Source of the DNA: JAZBPO01 sp963691775
Lineage (GTDB): Bacteria; Pseudomonadota; Gammaproteobacteria; Pseudomonadales; Azotimanducaceae
Assembly (NCBI GenBank): GCA_963691775.1
Contig: OY829369.1
Location: forward strand, 3,720,001-3,784,000
Direction: 5' to 3'
DNA length: 64,000 nucleotides
Shown in pieces: positions 62,090 through 64,000 of this stretch; the first letter of the stretch is position 1, and every line of letters starts with the position of its first letter. The notes under the pieces are model-generated. The model was not told the origin of the DNA. It ran no database searches and was given only the letters and a program-made list of their open reading frames with translations. A program made the position numbers and the translations under genes.

Positions 62090-63763
62090 ATGGCCCGATG
62101 GTTACGCTTGCTGGCGTACATCTGCTTCTGGAGCACCCTGTCCTCCGCGGCCGCTGCCAGCGAGGCAACGCTGACAACCAATCAGGGCCCGATCGGGATT
62201 TCCTGGGTCAGCGACCGGTTCACCGGCTACAACGGCTATGGCAAGCCAAACAACGTTACCAATATCAATGCGCAGCTTCCCCAGAGCTTTCTTGTCGACG
62301 TATATGCGCGCCTGCCGAATGGCAGGCGCGTCAACCCGTCGTACATCGATCAGGCCTCTAAGGGGAATCTCGTTGTAGACAGCGACTTCACTGGCCAGAT
62401 GACCGTGAGCGTGACCTTCCTCAACGAAGGCGCCGGCTATCGGAACGCCTTCGGCTACTTTCTCTATGATCCGAGCGACCCGCCGACAGCGGTCACCGAT
62501 GTAGGGGACCACAAGCTCATTTTCCCGAACGCGTCTAAATGGAGCGGCGGGCAGCTTCTTCAAGGCGATACGGTGCCGATGGACGTCACCCTGACCGCCG
62601 GGCAGGCCATGGGCTTCTTCGTCATGTCCAACGCCTATGGCTGGGGGACGAGCACGAACAACGCCGAGCTCCAATCGATTGGTGCCCATGGCCAGCCGTT
62701 CTACAGCCTTGCGGATCTCAACCCTGAACCTGCCGAACTCCGTCAGCACAACGTTGTCTTCTATGACGAGAGCACGGAGCTTCTGGTGATCGGCTTCGAG
62801 GACCTCGATCGAAGGGGCGCAGACAACGATTTCAATGACCTCATCTTCTCGGTCGAGGCCACGCCTGTGGCTGCCCTCGTCGGCGTTGACGAAACTGGCG
62901 CCGCCGAGACCGGGGGGTTCGACCCGCTGGTGGAGCCGCCCGAGCCGCCACCTGGAAGCACGACCTTCTATCCGTCGAGCAGCGGTTTCGCGACGCTCAT
63001 GTTCGAGGACTTGTGGCCGAGCATGGGTGACTACGACTTCAATGATCTTGTCGTCAGTTATCGCATGGCGGTGAGCAAGGATGTCGATGACGCGGTTCAG
63101 TCGATCGAGATGACCTATCGAATACAGGCCGTGGGTGCGGCGTTTCATAATGGCTTCGCCCTGCATCTTCCTAACGTTCAGGGAAGCAACGTCAAGAGCG
63201 CTCGACTCAGCTACGGCGGCGAAGAGACTGCGCTCGCGCCTGAGGTCGGCCCTAGCGAGACGGTGTTCATCCTCTCTGCTGATGTATGGCAGGACGTGAC
63301 CAATGACTGTCCGATGTTCCGGACGATTTCCAGCTGCATGTCGCAGATCAGCGAGCAATTTACGTTCACGGTCGAGTTCCACGATGCCGTGACGGAGCAG
63401 AGCATCGGCTCGCCGCCCTTTGATCCCTTCATCTTCGCTTCTGCGAGCCACCCCCGTGGCAGTTACGATGCGCGCGCGTGGGAAGTTCACCTGAAGGAGT
63501 TCTCCGGTACCAGCGTGTTCAACGCCAGCCTCTTCGGCGTTCTTGATGATGCAAGCAACAGCGTGAACAGCTTCGTCAATGCCAACAACATGCCCTGGGC
63601 CATGAACATCAGCGATGCGTTCGCACATGCCTCGGAATCTAAAGACATCCTCCTGGCCTACCCTGACTTCGAGCAGTGGGTGCTATCCGCGGGGGCCGAG
63701 AAGCCGGATTGGTACAAGAAGGAGAACGGGGTGGCCGTGCATATCATTGACGAGGCGAACTAG
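62090..63763 (+). CDS. LruC-domain exported protein with DUF4114 region
   Basis: A 557-residue exported protein (signal peptide LLAYICFWSTLSSAAAA). A beta-rich N-terminal region (about 25-250) ends in a DUF4114-like segment with ELLVIGFEDLDRRGADNDFNDLIFSVEA. A Pro/Glu linker leads into the LruC domain (about 300-530), whose opening SGFATLMFEDLWPSMGDYDFNDLVVSYRM is diagnostic. Both segments carry the same acidic DxDxND-type calcium-binding pattern (DNDFNDL and DYDFNDL). ATG 62090 has GGAGG 9 bases upstream; a GTG at 62075 is the alternative. It is followed 2 bases later by a lipoprotein gene, its probable partner. Surface or adhesion role is inferred. Confidence 0.9.
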   Translation: MARWLRLLAYICFWSTLSSAAAASEATLTTNQGPIGISWVSDRFTGYNGYGKPNNVTNINAQLPQSFLVDVYARLPNGRRVNPSYIDQASKGNLVVDSDFTGQMTVSVTFLNEGAGYRNAFGYFLYDPSDPPTAVTDVGDHKLIFPNASKWSGGQLLQGDTVPMDVTLTAGQAMGFFVMSNAYGWGTSTNNAELQSIGAHGQPFYSLADLNPEPAELRQHNVVFYDESTELLVIGFEDLDRRGADNDFNDLIFSVEATPVAALVGVDETGAAETGGFDPLVEPPEPPPGSTTFYPSSSGFATLMFEDLWPSMGDYDFNDLVVSYRMAVSKDVDDAVQSIEMTYRIQAVGAAFHNGFALHLPNVQGSNVKSARLSYGGEETALAPEVGPSETVFILSADVWQDVTNDCPMFRTISSCMSQISEQFTFTVEFHDAVTEQSIGSPPFDPFIFASASHPRGSYDARAWEVHLKEFSGTSVFNASLFGVLDDASNSVNSFVNANNMPWAMNISDAFAHASESKDILLAYPDFEQWVLSAGAEKPDWYKKENGVAVHIIDEAN

Positions 63764-63765
63764 GC

Positions 63766-64000
63766 ATGGACATCACTTTGAGAAGTCTTCTCTTTGGAGT
63801 GTCAGTGATCGCGCTTTCGAGCTGTGGCGGCGGAGGGCAGACCGGGACTGAGCCCGAGCTGGACGCCGCGGGCGCGCCCGCTGGCGCTGCCCAGGGCACT
63901 GGCTCTGATGCGGCCGATGTCGAGAAAACCCTAGCGCCTAGCGCCTCTCTCGAGGTCGACCCGGCCTTCGATTTTCGCGTCGATTCGGACGTCAGGATCC
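63766..64000 (+). CDS. Lipoprotein downstream of LruC gene (cut by window end)
   Basis: The first 78 codons of a gene that runs off the window, without a stop. The signal peptide is SLLFGVSVIALSSC with a lipobox Cys at residue 20, followed by a GGGG/Ala/Glu linker. The sequence near the end (SLEVDPAFDFRVDSDVRI) resembles the start of the beta-sandwich protein often found next to LruC genes. It starts 2 bases after the LruC stop, so the two are in one operon. Function and full length cannot be given. Confidence 0.78.
   Translation, partial: MDITLRSLLFGVSVIALSSCGGGGQTGTEPELDAAGAPAGAAQGTGSDAADVEKTLAPSASLEVDPAFDFRVDSDVRI

Noticed and set aside
62102..63628. 508-codon frame opposite the LruC gene
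   Set aside because: Antisense to a well-supported gene and without motifs; long antisense frames are common in GC-rich DNA.

Overview
The window is a GC-rich (roughly 60-65%), gene-dense bacterial chromosome segment. RND efflux, Pqi/MCE envelope transport, DUF2780, DUF1800/DUF1501 and LruC families, many lipoproteins and Tat/Sec exported proteins point to a Gram-negative gammaproteobacterium, probably an environmental or marine lineage. No marker gene fixes the genus. No rRNA, tRNA, phage, IS element or CRISPR array was seen.

Layout. 0.3-7.5 kb: two sulfatases flanking a PLP decarboxylase, then a peroxiredoxin-like gene whose redox-active Cys codon is an in-frame TGA (probable selenoprotein), then an exported GNAT-like protein. 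8.6-15.4 kb: a surface-glycan cluster with all four GDP-heptose enzymes (hddA, gmhA, hddC, gmhB), a glycosyltransferase, a methyltransferase and an O-antigen polymerase/ligase-like protein. 15.5-21.3 kb: a tripartite RND efflux operon on the minus strand. 21.6-30.4 kb: a potassium-channel-like protein, a glycine-zipper protein, a very large Tyr/Gly-rich exported protein, a DUF3313 lipoprotein and a pqiA-pqiA-pqiB-pqiC operon. 30.4-37.4 kb: a 1139-residue beta-helix protein, a tandem DUF952 protein and two META-type lipoproteins. 37.4-44.5 kb: a repeat-rich gene-poor stretch, an orphan glutamine-amidotransferase-like protein, DUF2780, an AraC regulator flanked by two decayed serine-hydrolase genes, and a nucleoside hydrolase. 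44.7-50.6 kb: an SGNH-like hydrolase, an acyl-CoA dehydrogenase, a coupled three-gene operon (sterol desaturase, AAEHGGE-repeat protein, exported hypothetical) and a cation/proton antiporter. 50.9-55.4 kb: a periplasmic binding lipoprotein coupled to a hybrid histidine kinase, and a TetR regulator with a palindromic operator. 55.7-64 kb: a DUF1800-DUF1501 pair, DUF2157 plus GDYXXLXY membrane proteins, a third decayed gene, and a LruC protein followed by a lipoprotein cut by the window end.

Functionally the window is dominated by envelope biology: surface polysaccharide precursors and export, efflux, inter-membrane lipid transport, and secreted or lipid-anchored proteins. The strongest unusual observations are the candidate selenocysteine codon at 6006-6008, the 12-fold AAEHGGE heptapeptide protein, the amidotransferase-like protein with an enlarged catalytic spacing, the GTGA-coupled sensor pair, and three pseudogenes that decayed through multiple in-frame stops.
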